DNA of 64,000 bases from Halomonas citrativorans (GCF_900163645.1 NZ_FUKM01000057.1:310001-374000); one strand, 5' to 3'; shown: positions 44,179 to 53,775, counted from the first letter of the stretch. The notes: generated from the letters alone by a model not told the origin. Translations and numbers: made by a program.

Positions 44179-44903
44179 CAAAGAATATTCCAGTAGCAAT
44201 GTTGTTGCGTAACACATCGCGAAACACGATATTCAATAGCTTCATCTTGAAGCCCTCTGGCAACTCTGCGAACTTCGATAAGTGGAGAACCTAATTCTAC
44301 ACCCAAATGTTTTTGTTCTTGGGTGCCTGCCGCAACAGCGAACAACTGCTCTTCTGCTTTTGAAACACTTTGCTTAAATTGCTGCTGGTAGAGCTGATAC
44401 AGCGTATTTGGCAATGTTTCAGGAATGCTTTCGAGCTTCGGAAAGCGCGTTGCATCGACTATCAGGTCTTCTAGTAACGCTGGGACCTCATCCAGAACTC
44501 TGACTCGCTGGATATGCACTACCATGGCTTTTCTTTCAAGTCCTAGCACTCTCGACTCTTCAGTGCTGGCGCGTCGGCGTTCGCGTAGCAGAACACGAGA
44601 CACAGGCAGTGATCGAGTGCCATCCAAACGCATGAAGTTAAAAAATTGAAACAATGAGCGATCGCTGTCATGCGTTGCGACGACGGTGCCTTTGCCTTGA
44701 TAGCGAATGACCACGTGGTCCTTAGCCAGTGCATCCACCGCCTTGCGTATAGTCCCAACACTAACCCCGTACTCTTGAGAAAGAGCCGACTCGCTAGGAA
44801 TGAAGGTTCCTGGCGGCCAAATACTCGAAACGATGTGTGACAATAGCGCTTCTTTTATTTGCTGATATAGAGGGCGATAAGAAGGTGCTGGGTGGTCGTT
44901 CAT
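44178..44903 (-). CDS. GntR/UTRA regulator of sulfolactate degradation (SuyR-like)
   Basis: A 241-residue GntR-family regulator of the HutC branch. The winged helix (about 8-75) has PSESALSQEYGVSVGTIRKA and ends IRYQGKGTVVATH. A UTRA effector domain follows, closing with EYRVSRCVTQQHCYWNIL. The start with AAGGA about eight bases before the ATG (MNDHPAPSYR) is preferred to a longer frame. It diverges from suyA across 278 bp holding a perfect palindrome. Sulfolactate or sulfopyruvate is the obvious inducer candidate. Confidence 0.88.
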   Translation of the reverse strand: MNDHPAPSYRPLYQQIKEALLSHIVSSIWPPGTFIPSESALSQEYGVSVGTIRKAVDALAKDHVVIRYQGKGTVVATHDSDRSLFQFFNFMRLDGTRSLPVSRVLLRERRRASTEESRVLGLERKAMVVHIQRVRVLDEVPALLEDLIVDATRFPKLESIPETLPNTLYQLYQQQFKQSVSKAEEQLFAVAAGTQEQKHLGVELGSPLIEVRRVARGLQDEAIEYRVSRCVTQQHCYWNIL

Positions 44904-45076
44904 ATCCGGTTCCTTGACGTGTTGCTTGTACGCCATTCGCTAGAGGACGTTAGTGCTTCAATGCAGATAACAGCGAACACAAAAGCCCTGATGTTAGCTA
45001 TTTTCAGTCATAGCCGCTCTTATTCAAGATAATAATATCAAAAAAAGATATAGATGACTTGATCTCTTATATTATA

Positions 45077-45092
45077 TATCATATATATGATA
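45077..45092. promoter_or_regulatory. Perfect 16-bp palindrome, candidate GntR operator
   Basis: TATCATATATATGATA reads the same on both strands and lies between the GntR gene and suyA, about 90 bases before the suyA start. HutC-type regulators bind such symmetric sites; the surrounding AT-rich DNA lowers certainty. Confidence 0.5.
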
Positions 45093-45181
45093 CAGGATGC
45101 GATTTAGTTAAGCCGGTTCCACCTAGCATCCTTGATTTAATAACAGAAACAATATCAACAACCTAGTAGAGAGAAGACATC

Positions 45182-45466
45182 ATGAGCATCGACTTCGTAG
45201 TACATGATGCCGACGATAGTGTCGGCGTCGCGGTGGTCGAAGGCATCCAGGCTGGCCAAGAGCTGACTGGATGGGTCATGCAAGGTGACCGAACTATCAC
45301 TTTTACAGTAAGCGACTCCATTCCTATTGGGCACAAGTTGGCAATTCGTGATCTGGCGGAAGATGACGCTGTCATGAAATACAGCGTCGATATCGGTCGC
45401 GCCATCAAACCGATCGAGAAGGGCGAACATCTGCACGTTCACAACGTTAAAACCAAGAGGTGGTAA
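45182..45466 (+). CDS. suyA: (2R)-sulfolactate sulfo-lyase, alpha subunit
   Basis: A 94-residue SAF-domain protein, the small subunit of the UxaA-type lyase. The C-terminal run [17 protein letters not shown] and the [18 protein letters not shown] core match SuyA closely. With SuyB it cleaves (R)-3-sulfolactate to pyruvate and sulfite. Two bases separate it from suyB, so the subunits are translated together. Altronate dehydratase N-domains are related, but the split arrangement and following genes favour sulfolactate. Confidence 0.9.
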   Translation: MSIDFVVHDADDSVGVAVVEGIQAGQELTGWVMQGDRTITFTVSDSIPIGHKLAIRDLAEDDAVMKYSVDIGRAIKPIEKGEHLHVHNVKTKRW

Positions 45467-45468
45467 AA

Positions 45469-46638
45469 ATGGAAATCAAAGGTCGCAAGTTTCTGGGCTA
45501 TCGCCGCGAAAATGGGCGTGTTGGTGTCCGCAATCACGTTATCGTTCTACCGGTTGATGACATTTCTAACGCCGCCGCCGAGGCAGTTGCTAATAACATC
45601 AAAGGCACTATGGCGTTGCCGCATGCCTACGGCCGGTTGCAGTTTGGCGCTGACCTGGATCTACACTTCCGTACTCTGATCGGTATCGGTTCTAACCCGA
45701 ACGTTGCCGCTGTCATCGTAATTGGTATCGAGCCAGGTTGGACCAATAAAGTGGTTGATGGCATTAAGGCGACAGGTAAGCCGGTGGAAGGCTTCTGGAT
45801 TGAGCAAAATGGTGACCACAACACTATTTGCGCGGCTTCCAAGAAGGCCAAGGAGTTCGTACAGCACGCCAGTGAACTGCAGCGTGAAGAGTGCGATATT
45901 AATGAGCTATGGGTTTCTACCAAGTGCGGTGAGTCTGATACCACTTCAGGTTTGGCTTCTTGCCCAACAACAGGTAACGCCTTTGATAAGCTCTACGATG
46001 CGGGCTGTACGCTGGTATTCGGTGAAACTTCCGAATTGACGGGTGGTGAGCATCTCGTTGCCGAGCGATGCGCTACACCTAAAGTGCGTGAACAGTTTCA
46101 GGCAATGTTCGATCGCTACAGCGATATGATTGATCGCTACAAGACCAGTGACTTATCTGAATCCCAGCCGACCAAAGGCAATATCGAAGGGGGCCTAACC
46201 ACCATTGAAGAAAAAGCGCTAGGTAATATCCAGAAGATTGGTAAGCGCTGCCAGGTAGATGGCGTGCTCGACAAGGCCGAAGCACCTACTGGCGCAGGGC
46301 TTTGGTTTATGGATTCCTCATCAGCAGCCGCCGAGATGGTGACGCTATGCGCAGCTGCTGGTTATGTTGTGCATTACTTTCCGACAGGCCAAGGCAATGT
46401 GATTGGCAACCCCATCTTACCGGTTATTAAGGTCTGCGCTAATCCACGCACCATGCGTACCATGAGCGAACATATTGATGTTGATGTAACCCACATCCTT
46501 AGGCGTGAGATGGATATGGATCAGGCGGGGGATGCATTGCTGGAAATGACTCTACGTACTGCCAATGGCCGCCATACAGCTGCTGAGGCGTTAGGTCATC
46601 GTGAATTTGTAATGACTCGTCTCTACGAAAGTGCTTAA
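45469..46638 (+). CDS. suyB: (2R)-sulfolactate sulfo-lyase, beta subunit
   Basis: The 389-residue catalytic subunit, of the UxaA/GarD C-terminal type. It opens [20 protein letters not shown] and contains [20 protein letters not shown] (metal/cysteine site), [12 protein letters not shown], and [20 protein letters not shown], all characteristic of SuyB and of the wider altronate/galactarate dehydratase group. The ATG eight bases after AGAGG is taken as start. A metal-dependent lyase, acting in the cytoplasm to release sulfite from sulfolactate. Confidence 0.92.
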   Translation: MEIKGRKFLGYRRENGRVGVRNHVIVLPVDDISNAAAEAVANNIKGTMALPHAYGRLQFGADLDLHFRTLIGIGSNPNVAAVIVIGIEPGWTNKVVDGIKATGKPVEGFWIEQNGDHNTICAASKKAKEFVQHASELQREECDINELWVSTKCGESDTTSGLASCPTTGNAFDKLYDAGCTLVFGETSELTGGEHLVAERCATPKVREQFQAMFDRYSDMIDRYKTSDLSESQPTKGNIEGGLTTIEEKALGNIQKIGKRCQVDGVLDKAEAPTGAGLWFMDSSSAAAEMVTLCAAAGYVVHYFPTGQGNVIGNPILPVIKVCANPRTMRTMSEHIDVDVTHILRREMDMDQAGDALLEMTLRTANGRHTAAEALGHREFVMTRLYESA

Positions 46639-46649
46639 CGAAATTGTGG

Positions 46650-46671
46650 CGCCCTGACGTTTGTTAGGGCG
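46650..46671 (+). terminator. Hairpin between suyB and the TTT receptor gene
   Basis: CGCCCT / AGGGCG (10-nt loop) follows suyB by about 11 bases, and a T-run comes 13 bases later. It could be a weak terminator or a processing hairpin that sets subunit ratios; as drawn it is not a perfect intrinsic terminator. Confidence 0.35.
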
Positions 46672-46821
46672 TCGTCTTGGGACTTTTTCAGGAGTAGTTA
46701 CCTGGTAATAAAGTAAAGATTGTAAGAGTCGCGCCTTCTAAAAACGCGCCGTAATTTATCGTAACTCCGGTGCACTTGCTCGCAAGTTAACAATGACAAC
46801 GAAGATACTTGGAGAAAAATT

Positions 46822-47787
46822 ATGCGAATCTCTCTATCCATCGGTTTAGCCGCCGGCCTCGGTTTATCCCTCGCCAGTGCGTTTACGACAGTCGCTATAG
46901 CGGACGACTTTCCTGCGAAGAACATTCAGTACGTTATGCCTTTTGGCCCAGGCGGTGAATCTGATATTAGTGCTCGTCTTCAGCAGAAATACTTTGAAGA
47001 AATAACCGGTAAGCAGCTGATTGTGCAATACATGCCTGGTGGAGGTGGCGCTGTTGGCTGGTCTCAACTGTCCGATATGCCGACCGATGGTTATGCGATT
47101 ATGGGATCCAATTTGCCTCATATTATCCTCAAACCCATGGGGCAGGATGTTGGTTTTCAAACTGAAGACATTAATAATTTCTTTTATTTTCACTATTCCC
47201 CCGATGCGATCCTGGTCCGCAACGAAAGCCCCTATCAGACACTTGATGATCTAATTCAGGCTGCTCAGGAAGCCCCGGGCGCTGTCACTTTTTCTGGCAG
47301 TGGCACCTACAGCGCGAATGATGTCGCCAACACGCGTTTTCAACAGTTGGCGGATGTAACCACAACGTATATTCCCTTTGGTGGGTCTGGAGCGGCTGTT
47401 ACGGCGTTACTTGGCGGAGTGGTAGAGGCGGAGTGGGGGTATACCACGATCGCAGCTAACCATAACGATAAGGTTCGCATGTTGGCGGTAGCCTCTGAAG
47501 AGCGTCATCCCATGTTCCCCGATGTACCTACTTTCCAGGAGTTAGGCTATGACATGGTAGGTGGTGCCTATCGTGGTATGGCCGTGCCTGAGGGAACTCC
47601 CCAAGAAATTCAGCAGAAACTCTCCGATATCTTCCAGCAGATTAATCAAAATCCGCAGTTCCAGCAGGAAATGCAGGACCTTGGCTTTGTATTGATAGAT
47701 GTGCCGATGGGAGAAATGGATACATTCATGAGCGATCAAATGGATGTTTACGAGGCTTCTGCACGTGAACTCGGCTTAATCGACTGA
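46822..47787 (+). CDS. TTT transporter substrate-binding protein (TctC family), for sulfolactate
   Basis: A 321-residue periplasmic receptor. The signal peptide is about 27 residues, ending VAIA. The TctC signature IQYVMPFGPGGESDISARLQ carries Glu/Ser in the loop that is usually Gly-Thr-Asp, then YMPGGGGAVGWSQL and FSGSGTYSANDVAN. In C. salexigens a TTT system named SlcHFG lies in the sulfolactate cluster, and this receptor occupies the same place. Ligand specificity is inferred from context. Confidence 0.88.
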   Translation: MRISLSIGLAAGLGLSLASAFTTVAIADDFPAKNIQYVMPFGPGGESDISARLQQKYFEEITGKQLIVQYMPGGGGAVGWSQLSDMPTDGYAIMGSNLPHIILKPMGQDVGFQTEDINNFFYFHYSPDAILVRNESPYQTLDDLIQAAQEAPGAVTFSGSGTYSANDVANTRFQQLADVTTTYIPFGGSGAAVTALLGGVVEAEWGYTTIAANHNDKVRMLAVASEERHPMFPDVPTFQELGYDMVGGAYRGMAVPEGTPQEIQQKLSDIFQQINQNPQFQQEMQDLGFVLIDVPMGEMDTFMSDQMDVYEASARELGLID

Positions 47788-47806
47788 CCTCTAAGGGAGA
47801 AGTCGT

Positions 47807-49339
47807 ATGGATATTCTCAGTCATGCATTAGGCGCCCTGTCACCCCTGAACCTAGGGCTGGCGCTGCTTGGTGTTGCCTCGGGGATTATCATCGGGGCAC
47901 TGCCGGGGCTTTCAGCCACGATGGCTGTAGCGGTGCTCGTCCCGGTGACCTTTGGGATGACGCCGGAGTCAGCGCTCATCATGCTGGGCGCTATTTATAC
48001 GGGTGCCATTTATGGGGGGTCTTATTCCGCCATCTTGGTCAATACACCTGGAACGCCATCAGCGATAGCGACGACCTTTGATGGTTTCCCGATGGCCAAA
48101 CGTGGCGATGGCGATCTCGCGGTTACCCTCTCCACCTTGGCCTCGGTGGTAGGTGGATTGGTTGGTGTATTTGCCTTGTTGACGGTGGCCCCCCTTTTAG
48201 CTCAGGTAGCGCTGAGTTTCGGTCCCGTTGAGTACTTTTGGCTAGCCATTTTTGGGCTGACACTGATTTCTGCTCTTTCTGAAGGCTCTACCCTGAAAGG
48301 GTTTATGGGGGCAGGTTTCGGTCTGTTGTTATCGACTATAGGCATCGCCGTCGTAGGAGGCGATATCCGCTACACCTTTGGCTCTCAAGTGCTGCTGGGT
48401 GGAATCGAGATAGTGTCGGCGTTAATAGGTTTGTACTGCATTCCGGTGCTTATTGATCTTGTGGCTTCCCCTGAATCCCATCTTAAAGTTGATGAAAAAC
48501 AGCGTGGAATCCGTTTGCGTGAAGGCCTTATGCATGCATGGATCGGTAAGTTTAATCTATTACGTTCAGCCACTATTGGCACAGGGGTTGCCATTTTGCC
48601 TGGCGCTGGGGGCTCAATTGCAAGTTTGGTGTCTTATTCGGAAGCCAGGCGTGCTGCAAAAGACTCTAGTTCTTTTGGTAAGGGTAACCCTCAAGGAGTG
48701 CTGGCGACCGAAGCGGCCAATAACGCTACGGTGGGCGGAGGATTTATCCCAACATTAGTACTGGGGATTCCGGGTACGCCACCGGACGCTGTAATCCTGG
48801 GTGCTCTTTTGGTGCAGGGCTTTCGTACTGGCCCAGAGCTTTTTACGACCAATGCCAACATAACGTACACCTTTGTTGGGGGCCTGTTTATCGCTACATG
48901 CTTATTACTGCCTCTTGGCTTACTCATCGGTCGCTACGCATTTAAATCAATTATTAGCATTCCGAAGGCATTGTTGGTGCCCACCATCGCTTTTATGACG
49001 GTGATTGGGACCTATGCGATACGTAATAGTGTTAGCGACGTCATCATCATGTTGACACTTGGGATAATCGGCTGGGTGCTCAACCGCTACGGCTTTAAGC
49101 CCTCACCTATCGTATTGGGATTGATTTTAGGGCCCATTGCCGAGCAGGGGTTTGTTCAGGGCTTCTTAATGGGGCGTGCAAGCGGCTCCTACGCAGTGAC
49201 GTTCTTTGGTGGGCCGATTTCGTTGACGATCATCGCCTTATCGATCCTCAGTGTCTTCTACCCAGTGATCAAAGCGCGTCGAGCCCAGCGGCGTCACACG
49301 AACGATGCGGATGATTCCCGCCAGGAGGTTTCATCATGA
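47807..49339 (+). CDS. TTT transporter large permease (TctA family), for sulfolactate
   Basis: A 510-residue permease with about twelve helices. GALPGLSATMAVAVLVPVTF and the second-half counterpart GVAILPGAGGSIASLVSYSE are the paired TctA signatures, with SYSAILVNTPGTPSAIATTF between. GGGAG precedes the ATG by seven bases. Its stop overlaps the start of the small-permease gene by four bases (ATGA). Couples sodium or proton flow to uptake of the acid held by the receptor upstream. Confidence 0.9.
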   Translation: MDILSHALGALSPLNLGLALLGVASGIIIGALPGLSATMAVAVLVPVTFGMTPESALIMLGAIYTGAIYGGSYSAILVNTPGTPSAIATTFDGFPMAKRGDGDLAVTLSTLASVVGGLVGVFALLTVAPLLAQVALSFGPVEYFWLAIFGLTLISALSEGSTLKGFMGAGFGLLLSTIGIAVVGGDIRYTFGSQVLLGGIEIVSALIGLYCIPVLIDLVASPESHLKVDEKQRGIRLREGLMHAWIGKFNLLRSATIGTGVAILPGAGGSIASLVSYSEARRAAKDSSSFGKGNPQGVLATEAANNATVGGGFIPTLVLGIPGTPPDAVILGALLVQGFRTGPELFTTNANITYTFVGGLFIATCLLLPLGLLIGRYAFKSIISIPKALLVPTIAFMTVIGTYAIRNSVSDVIIMLTLGIIGWVLNRYGFKPSPIVLGLILGPIAEQGFVQGFLMGRASGSYAVTFFGGPISLTIIALSILSVFYPVIKARRAQRRHTNDADDSRQEVSS

Positions 49340-49818
49340 GCAAAGCACTTCCCAAGCTCCAGGCATCGTGCTCAGCACGCTCAGAATTGCTGATGCCGCT
49401 GCTGTTCATCGGCATTGGCGGTGTTTTCCTATGGCAAAGCCAGGACATGAGCCAGCTGGGGGCTATCTTTCCCGTCACCATTGCTATCGTGGTTATCATC
49501 GCGGGGTTACTGCGGCTTGCTCAGTTAGTAGTGCGCGGGGTGTTAAGCAATACAGAACGTGACAAGGGGTCTACCCCTAGGCGGGCGCTGCTAGTGGTCG
49601 TGATGACAGCCTGGGCATTAGTGATGCCGTGGGCGGGTTTTCTGCTGACGGGACTGGCAAGTTTTGTCAGCTTGATGATGATTGCTCAGTACGAGGCATG
49701 GACGCCAAGGCGTTTAATGGGGCATCTACTTACAGGTGTCGTACTGGTTGCATTTTTCTACGCGCTTTTTGCTTTATTGCTCAATGTGCCGTTACCACTA
49801 GGGCGGTGGTGGGTGTAG
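49336..49818 (+). CDS. TTT transporter small permease (TctB family), for sulfolactate
   Basis: A 160-residue protein with four predicted helices (LLMPLLFIGIGGVFLW, FPVTIAIVVIIAGLLRLAQL, the LLVVVMTAWALVMPWAGFLL region and LLTGVVLVAFFYALFALLLN). It is the TctB partner of the upstream permease, translationally coupled by an ATGA overlap. In the other TTT operon of this window tctB is first; here it is last. Confidence 0.85.
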   Translation: MSKALPKLQASCSARSELLMPLLFIGIGGVFLWQSQDMSQLGAIFPVTIAIVVIIAGLLRLAQLVVRGVLSNTERDKGSTPRRALLVVVMTAWALVMPWAGFLLTGLASFVSLMMIAQYEAWTPRRLMGHLLTGVVLVAFFYALFALLLNVPLPLGRWWV

Positions 49819-49887
49819 CAGAGCGGCTTTGTGGTGATATACAACAATTCATGCTGGGTTTAGCCCGGTAATAAAACTGGAGTATCT

Positions 49888-50826
49888 ATGTTTAAGATAG
49901 TGATTTCTGAATTCATGGATGAAAAGGTGGTCGCGCACCTTAGAGAATTATTTGAGGTGGTCTTTGATACAGAGCTGGTTGAAGACCGTCGTGCCTTGCT
50001 TAAAGCAGTCACCGATGCTGACGCTATTATTGTGCGAAACCGCACTCAGGTTGATGCCGAATTATTAGCAGCAGCTCCGAAACTTAAGGTGGTGGGGCGT
50101 TTAGGCGTGGGGCTTGACAACATCGATCTAAAAGCATGCGAGTCGCAAGACGTCGTAGTCAAACCGGCGCACGGAGGCAATGGAAGCTCAGTCGCCGAAT
50201 ATGTGCTGACGGGTATTTTGCTATTACGCCGCCAGGCTTATTTTTCGAACCGCGAAATGCTGGCAGGAGAGTGGCCTCGCCAAGCATTGATTGGTCGTGA
50301 AGCGAGCGGCTGCACGCTGGGGTTGGTCGGTTTTGGCGCCATTGCCCGGGAAACGGCAAAACGAGCACTTGCTTTGGACATGCGAGTCATTGCTTTCGAC
50401 CCCCACTTGGCAGCTGATGCATCGGAGTGGACCGGTATTGAACGCTATGAAAGTCTCTCCTCCCTACTGGAGGCAGCTGACGCAGTCAGTCTTCATGTCC
50501 CCCTGACCGAGAATACTCGACACCTTATTGATGCTGCTGCTCTTCAGCGAATGAAAAACAGCGCCATTTTGATCAACGCGGCACGAGGCGGCATCGTTGA
50601 TGAAGGCGCATTAGCAACAGCATTGCGTGAAGGCCGGTTGGCCGGCGCTCTTCTTGATGTGTTTGAGCAGGAGCCATTGATGCAAGGTTCGGTGCTTGAA
50701 GATATTCCTAATCTGATCGTGACTCCTCATATCGCTGGTGTTACTGATGAGTCCAATGCTCGTATTAGCCAGATGACAGCAGACAATGTTCGTACAGTCT
50801 TGGACAAAGAGGGCGTGAATGTATGA
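49888..50826 (+). CDS. slcC: (S)-sulfolactate dehydrogenase
   Basis: A 312-residue D-isomer-specific 2-hydroxyacid dehydrogenase. Cofactor motif GLVGFGAIARET, with the catalytic residues in NAARGGIVDEGAL (Arg), EQEPLMQGSVL (Glu) and TPHIAGVTDES (His). The N-terminus KIVISEFMDEKVVAHL and VVGRLGVGLDNIDLKACE resemble SlcC of C. salexigens. It oxidises (S)-3-sulfolactate to 3-sulfopyruvate with NAD. Paired with comC it converts the S form to the R form that SuyAB can cleave. GGAG lies six bases upstream. Confidence 0.88.
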   Translation: MFKIVISEFMDEKVVAHLRELFEVVFDTELVEDRRALLKAVTDADAIIVRNRTQVDAELLAAAPKLKVVGRLGVGLDNIDLKACESQDVVVKPAHGGNGSSVAEYVLTGILLLRRQAYFSNREMLAGEWPRQALIGREASGCTLGLVGFGAIARETAKRALALDMRVIAFDPHLAADASEWTGIERYESLSSLLEAADAVSLHVPLTENTRHLIDAAALQRMKNSAILINAARGGIVDEGALATALREGRLAGALLDVFEQEPLMQGSVLEDIPNLIVTPHIAGVTDESNARISQMTADNVRTVLDKEGVNV

Positions 50827-51827
50827 GTGATAACATTGAGCTAAACGTGGCGCAGGTCCGTGAATTAGCTATGGCTGCTATGCGGGGGCGCGGCTTTGGT
50901 GAGGTTGAGGCTACTGCTACAGTGACGGCCTTGCTGGCTGCTGAGCACGATGGTTTACCATCACATGGCCTTTCGCGGTTACCTTTCTATCTGGACCAAG
51001 CCGCAAGTGGCAAAGTTGATGCATCAGCAACACCTGCTGTCGAGGTCAATGGCGCCGTGGTACTTGTTGACGCTAAATACGGACTGGCGTTTCCTGCTGT
51101 GGAGCGTGGTCTGGAAGCTGGCTATACATGTGTTACGAAATCAGGCATTGCGGCAGTATCCATCGCTCGCTCTCATCATTTCGGCGTAGCCGGTGTGCCG
51201 GTAGAAGCTGCAGCACGGCGAGGTTACTTGGCCTTGGCTTTCAGTAATGCCCCTTCTGCAATGGCGCCCTGGGGTGGCAAACAACCCTTATTTGGCACTA
51301 ATCCCATCGCATTCGCGTGCCCTCGTCGTGCCGGTGATCCGCTTTTGATTGATTTATCGTTATCAAAAGTAGCACGTGGAAAAGTGATGTTGGCAAAGAT
51401 AAAGGGGGAGCCGATCCCGGAAGGCTGGGCATTGGATACCGATGGACAACCAACAACTGATCCCGATAAAGCAATTGCAGGCAGTATGACGCCTGCTGGT
51501 GATGCTAAAGGAGCGGCCTTGGCACTGATGGTTGAATTACTCACCGCTGGTCTTACGGGAAGTAACTTTGGTTTTCAGGCAAGCTCCTTTTTTGATGCAG
51601 AAGGTAAACCACCCGGCATTGCCCAACTGATTCTACTGATAGACCCTCAGCGTTTCTCGCCGGGGTTCGTTGAACATGCTGAAACGTTATTTGCCGCTAT
51701 GCTAGACCAGCCCGGTGTCCGAGTCCCCGGCGAACGTCGCTTTCAGCAACGACGCGAAAGAGGTGAAAATATAACGATAGCCACTTCTTTATTACACGAT
51801 CTTGAAAACCATGCACAGGCAAATTAA
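50823..51827 (+). CDS. comC: (R)-sulfolactate dehydrogenase (ComC-like, LDH2/malate dehydrogenase family)
   Basis: A 334-residue NAD(P)-dependent oxidoreductase of the malate/L-lactate dehydrogenase 2 (YlbC/YiaK) family. Motifs: AEHDGLPSHGLSRLPFYL, the catalytic His in IARSHHFGVAG, and APWGGKQPLFGTNPIAFACP. ComC of C. salexigens reduces 3-sulfopyruvate to (R)-sulfolactate; in methanogens ComC is a coenzyme M enzyme. It overlaps slcC by four bases, so the two racemising dehydrogenases are translationally coupled. Confidence 0.88.
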   Translation: MSDNIELNVAQVRELAMAAMRGRGFGEVEATATVTALLAAEHDGLPSHGLSRLPFYLDQAASGKVDASATPAVEVNGAVVLVDAKYGLAFPAVERGLEAGYTCVTKSGIAAVSIARSHHFGVAGVPVEAAARRGYLALAFSNAPSAMAPWGGKQPLFGTNPIAFACPRRAGDPLLIDLSLSKVARGKVMLAKIKGEPIPEGWALDTDGQPTTDPDKAIAGSMTPAGDAKGAALALMVELLTAGLTGSNFGFQASSFFDAEGKPPGIAQLILLIDPQRFSPGFVEHAETLFAAMLDQPGVRVPGERRFQQRRERGENITIATSLLHDLENHAQAN

Positions 51828-52241
51828 TAACCAGTGTTCTTGTGCCAATGGTTCGATTCTTAAGAGCATAATGTTTGGCATGGTTCTAATAAAATACTTT
51901 GCTCGGAATTTACGAGTAACTCTATGAGAAAGTATCTTAGCTAAAGTAAAGATGGTTATAGTTAGTTGGATGCCTTCTTTGTTCTCGAGTATATGTTGTG
52001 TGCTGAATGCTTTTTGCGAATAAGTATATTTGGCTAATGTTTTGAGATGAGGTTGCTTATGACCTTGGTTGGTATAAGTGATTGTTTTCAATTTTAGTGC
52101 GTTATATCGTAGCTTTAAGAAGTTATTAAGATCAGAAAGATAATAGAGTTTCTTGCGAGGCTATTTTGTGATGTTTTAAATGCGCAGCTTACATCAGTTA
52201 TATGCCTTGAATAGACATATGTGTATTAGGAGAACAGGTGG
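51828..52241. other. AT-rich spacer before suyZ
   Basis: This stretch of 414 bases, notably AT-rich, has no convincing gene on either strand. It presumably carries a separate promoter for the exporter gene. No dyad like the one before suyA was found. Confidence 0.5.
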
Positions 52242-53297
52242 ATGAGATTGCCTATGTTCGTGCCGTCTGAAGAAAATAGTTTTACTCGCTTAATGCGTTG
52301 GATAAGTAGTTTCCGAAATATTGGTCGGGGGCTATTAGTATGTGTAACGATAGCATTAGCGACAACTTTTATTGCTGATCATTATGGTGGGCCAACGCTT
52401 CTTTATGCGCTCCTTTTTGGTATGTCACTGCACTTTCTGAGTGATGAAGAGCGTTGTCGCCAAGGAGTTGAGTTCGCGTCTCGTACTGTTCTTAGGGTGG
52501 GGGTCGCATTGTTGGGAGCAAGAATGACATTTGAGCAAGTAGGTGAGCTTGGCATAGTGCCTGTGCTTACTGTTATCGGGTCTGTTGCTATCGTTATTAT
52601 TATGGGAGCAATTTTAGCCAGGGTGCTCGGGCTGCCGAAAGATCTTGGCCTGTTAACGGGGGGCTCTGTTGCTATTTGTGGCGCATCGGCAGCATTAGCG
52701 CTTTCGGCAGTCATGCCGCGTCATGAAAATAGTGAGCGTAATACTATTCTTACAGTAGTTGGGGTAACCACGCTTTCAACCGTTGCTATGGTGATTTATC
52801 CATTGATTGCAGGGGTTCTGAACCTTGCTAACACACAGGCAGGAATTTTCTTGGGAGGGACTATCCATGATGTTGCCCAAGTGGTTGGTGCTGGTTATAT
52901 GATATCGGAGGAAACCGGAGATACCTCAACACTCGTGAAGCTAGTACGTGTTGCCATGTTGGTACCCACTGTTGTGATTTTTATGTGGATGTTTCGCTCG
53001 TCACGTCAGGGCGAAGGGGGGGCTACAAGGATTCCAATGCTACCAGGTTTTCTAGTGGGCTTTGTCGTTCTTGTGATAATTAATAGCCTGGGCTTAATTC
53101 CAGAGATAGTTAATGACGGAATGTCAACGATGTCACGCTGGTGCCTTGTTATAGCCATTGCAGCGTTGGGTATTAAAACCTCTTTCCAGAAACTTGCAGT
53201 CGTAGGATGGAAGCCAGTGATATTAATGGTATTGGAAACACTGTTATTGCTTATTATTGTGCTTGGAATGGTGTTGTTCGCTGGCGAAAATATTTAA
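52242..53297 (+). CDS. suyZ: Putative sulfite/sulfate exporter (YeiH/UPF0324 family)
   Basis: A 351-residue membrane protein with about ten helices, of the YeiH (COG2855) family. Markers: YALLFGMSLHFLSDEERCRQ, VGVALLGARMTFEQVGELG, LTGGSVAICGASAALALSAV, and LGGTIHDVAQVVGAGYMIS. In Paracoccus pantotrophus a member called SuyZ was proposed to export the sulfate/sulfite released from sulfolactate; here it lies right after the suy/slc/com genes. Its separate promoter region suggests its own control. No sulfite dehydrogenase gene is in the window. Confidence 0.85.
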   Translation: MRLPMFVPSEENSFTRLMRWISSFRNIGRGLLVCVTIALATTFIADHYGGPTLLYALLFGMSLHFLSDEERCRQGVEFASRTVLRVGVALLGARMTFEQVGELGIVPVLTVIGSVAIVIIMGAILARVLGLPKDLGLLTGGSVAICGASAALALSAVMPRHENSERNTILTVVGVTTLSTVAMVIYPLIAGVLNLANTQAGIFLGGTIHDVAQVVGAGYMISEETGDTSTLVKLVRVAMLVPTVVIFMWMFRSSRQGEGGATRIPMLPGFLVGFVVLVIINSLGLIPEIVNDGMSTMSRWCLVIAIAALGIKTSFQKLAVVGWKPVILMVLETLLLLIIVLGMVLFAGENI

Positions 53298-53775
53298 AGT
53301 TTCTAATAAACACGATGTTGACGTTTTTTTACACAAAAAAACTATCGAGCAGTGGGCGCTTATGAATTACCGAGTGCCTTCAGAATAGCCAGCGATCATG
53401 CCTAAAGTAGCACCGGTGTTGATTGATGCATTGCCCTTAGGGCAAGCATTGGTAGCTGACAAGCAGGATAGCAGCGGGCATGTAAGTGGCAGGCCACTGG
53501 TTGCCGGTCTTGTACAGCTTACGATCAGGTCGCATTGAGGTAATTATGCCACTTGATTTTTGCGCATACTGCTCCTGCCAGTGACGATGTTTGGAAAAGC
53601 TCATGCCATGCATGCATCAAAGGTTGAATGGCTTTATTAAAACGCAACATGAGAACCTGTAACGTTTTATAAAGATGTGGTGGTCGAAATCAACCGCCGT
53701 CAAGCGGGCTGTACTTGGCATCAAAACAAACCATGACAGCTTATTGTCGGCTTTCAAACCGTAGGGAGTACCCGT
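53298..53775. other. Spacer between suyZ and pntA with repeat copy
   Basis: No gene in these 478 bases. A T7 run at about 53321 after a short dyad may end suyZ. The 127-base repeat copy occupies 53492-53618, and the pntA promoter must lie in or after it. Confidence 0.6.
53492..53618 (+). repeat. Direct repeat, right copy
   Basis: Second copy of the 43895-44019 sequence. Here it has no gene in front of it: the 47 bases that code the DUF2798 C-terminus are present without the rest of the gene. This marks it as the scar of a duplication or recombination event. Confidence 0.92.
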
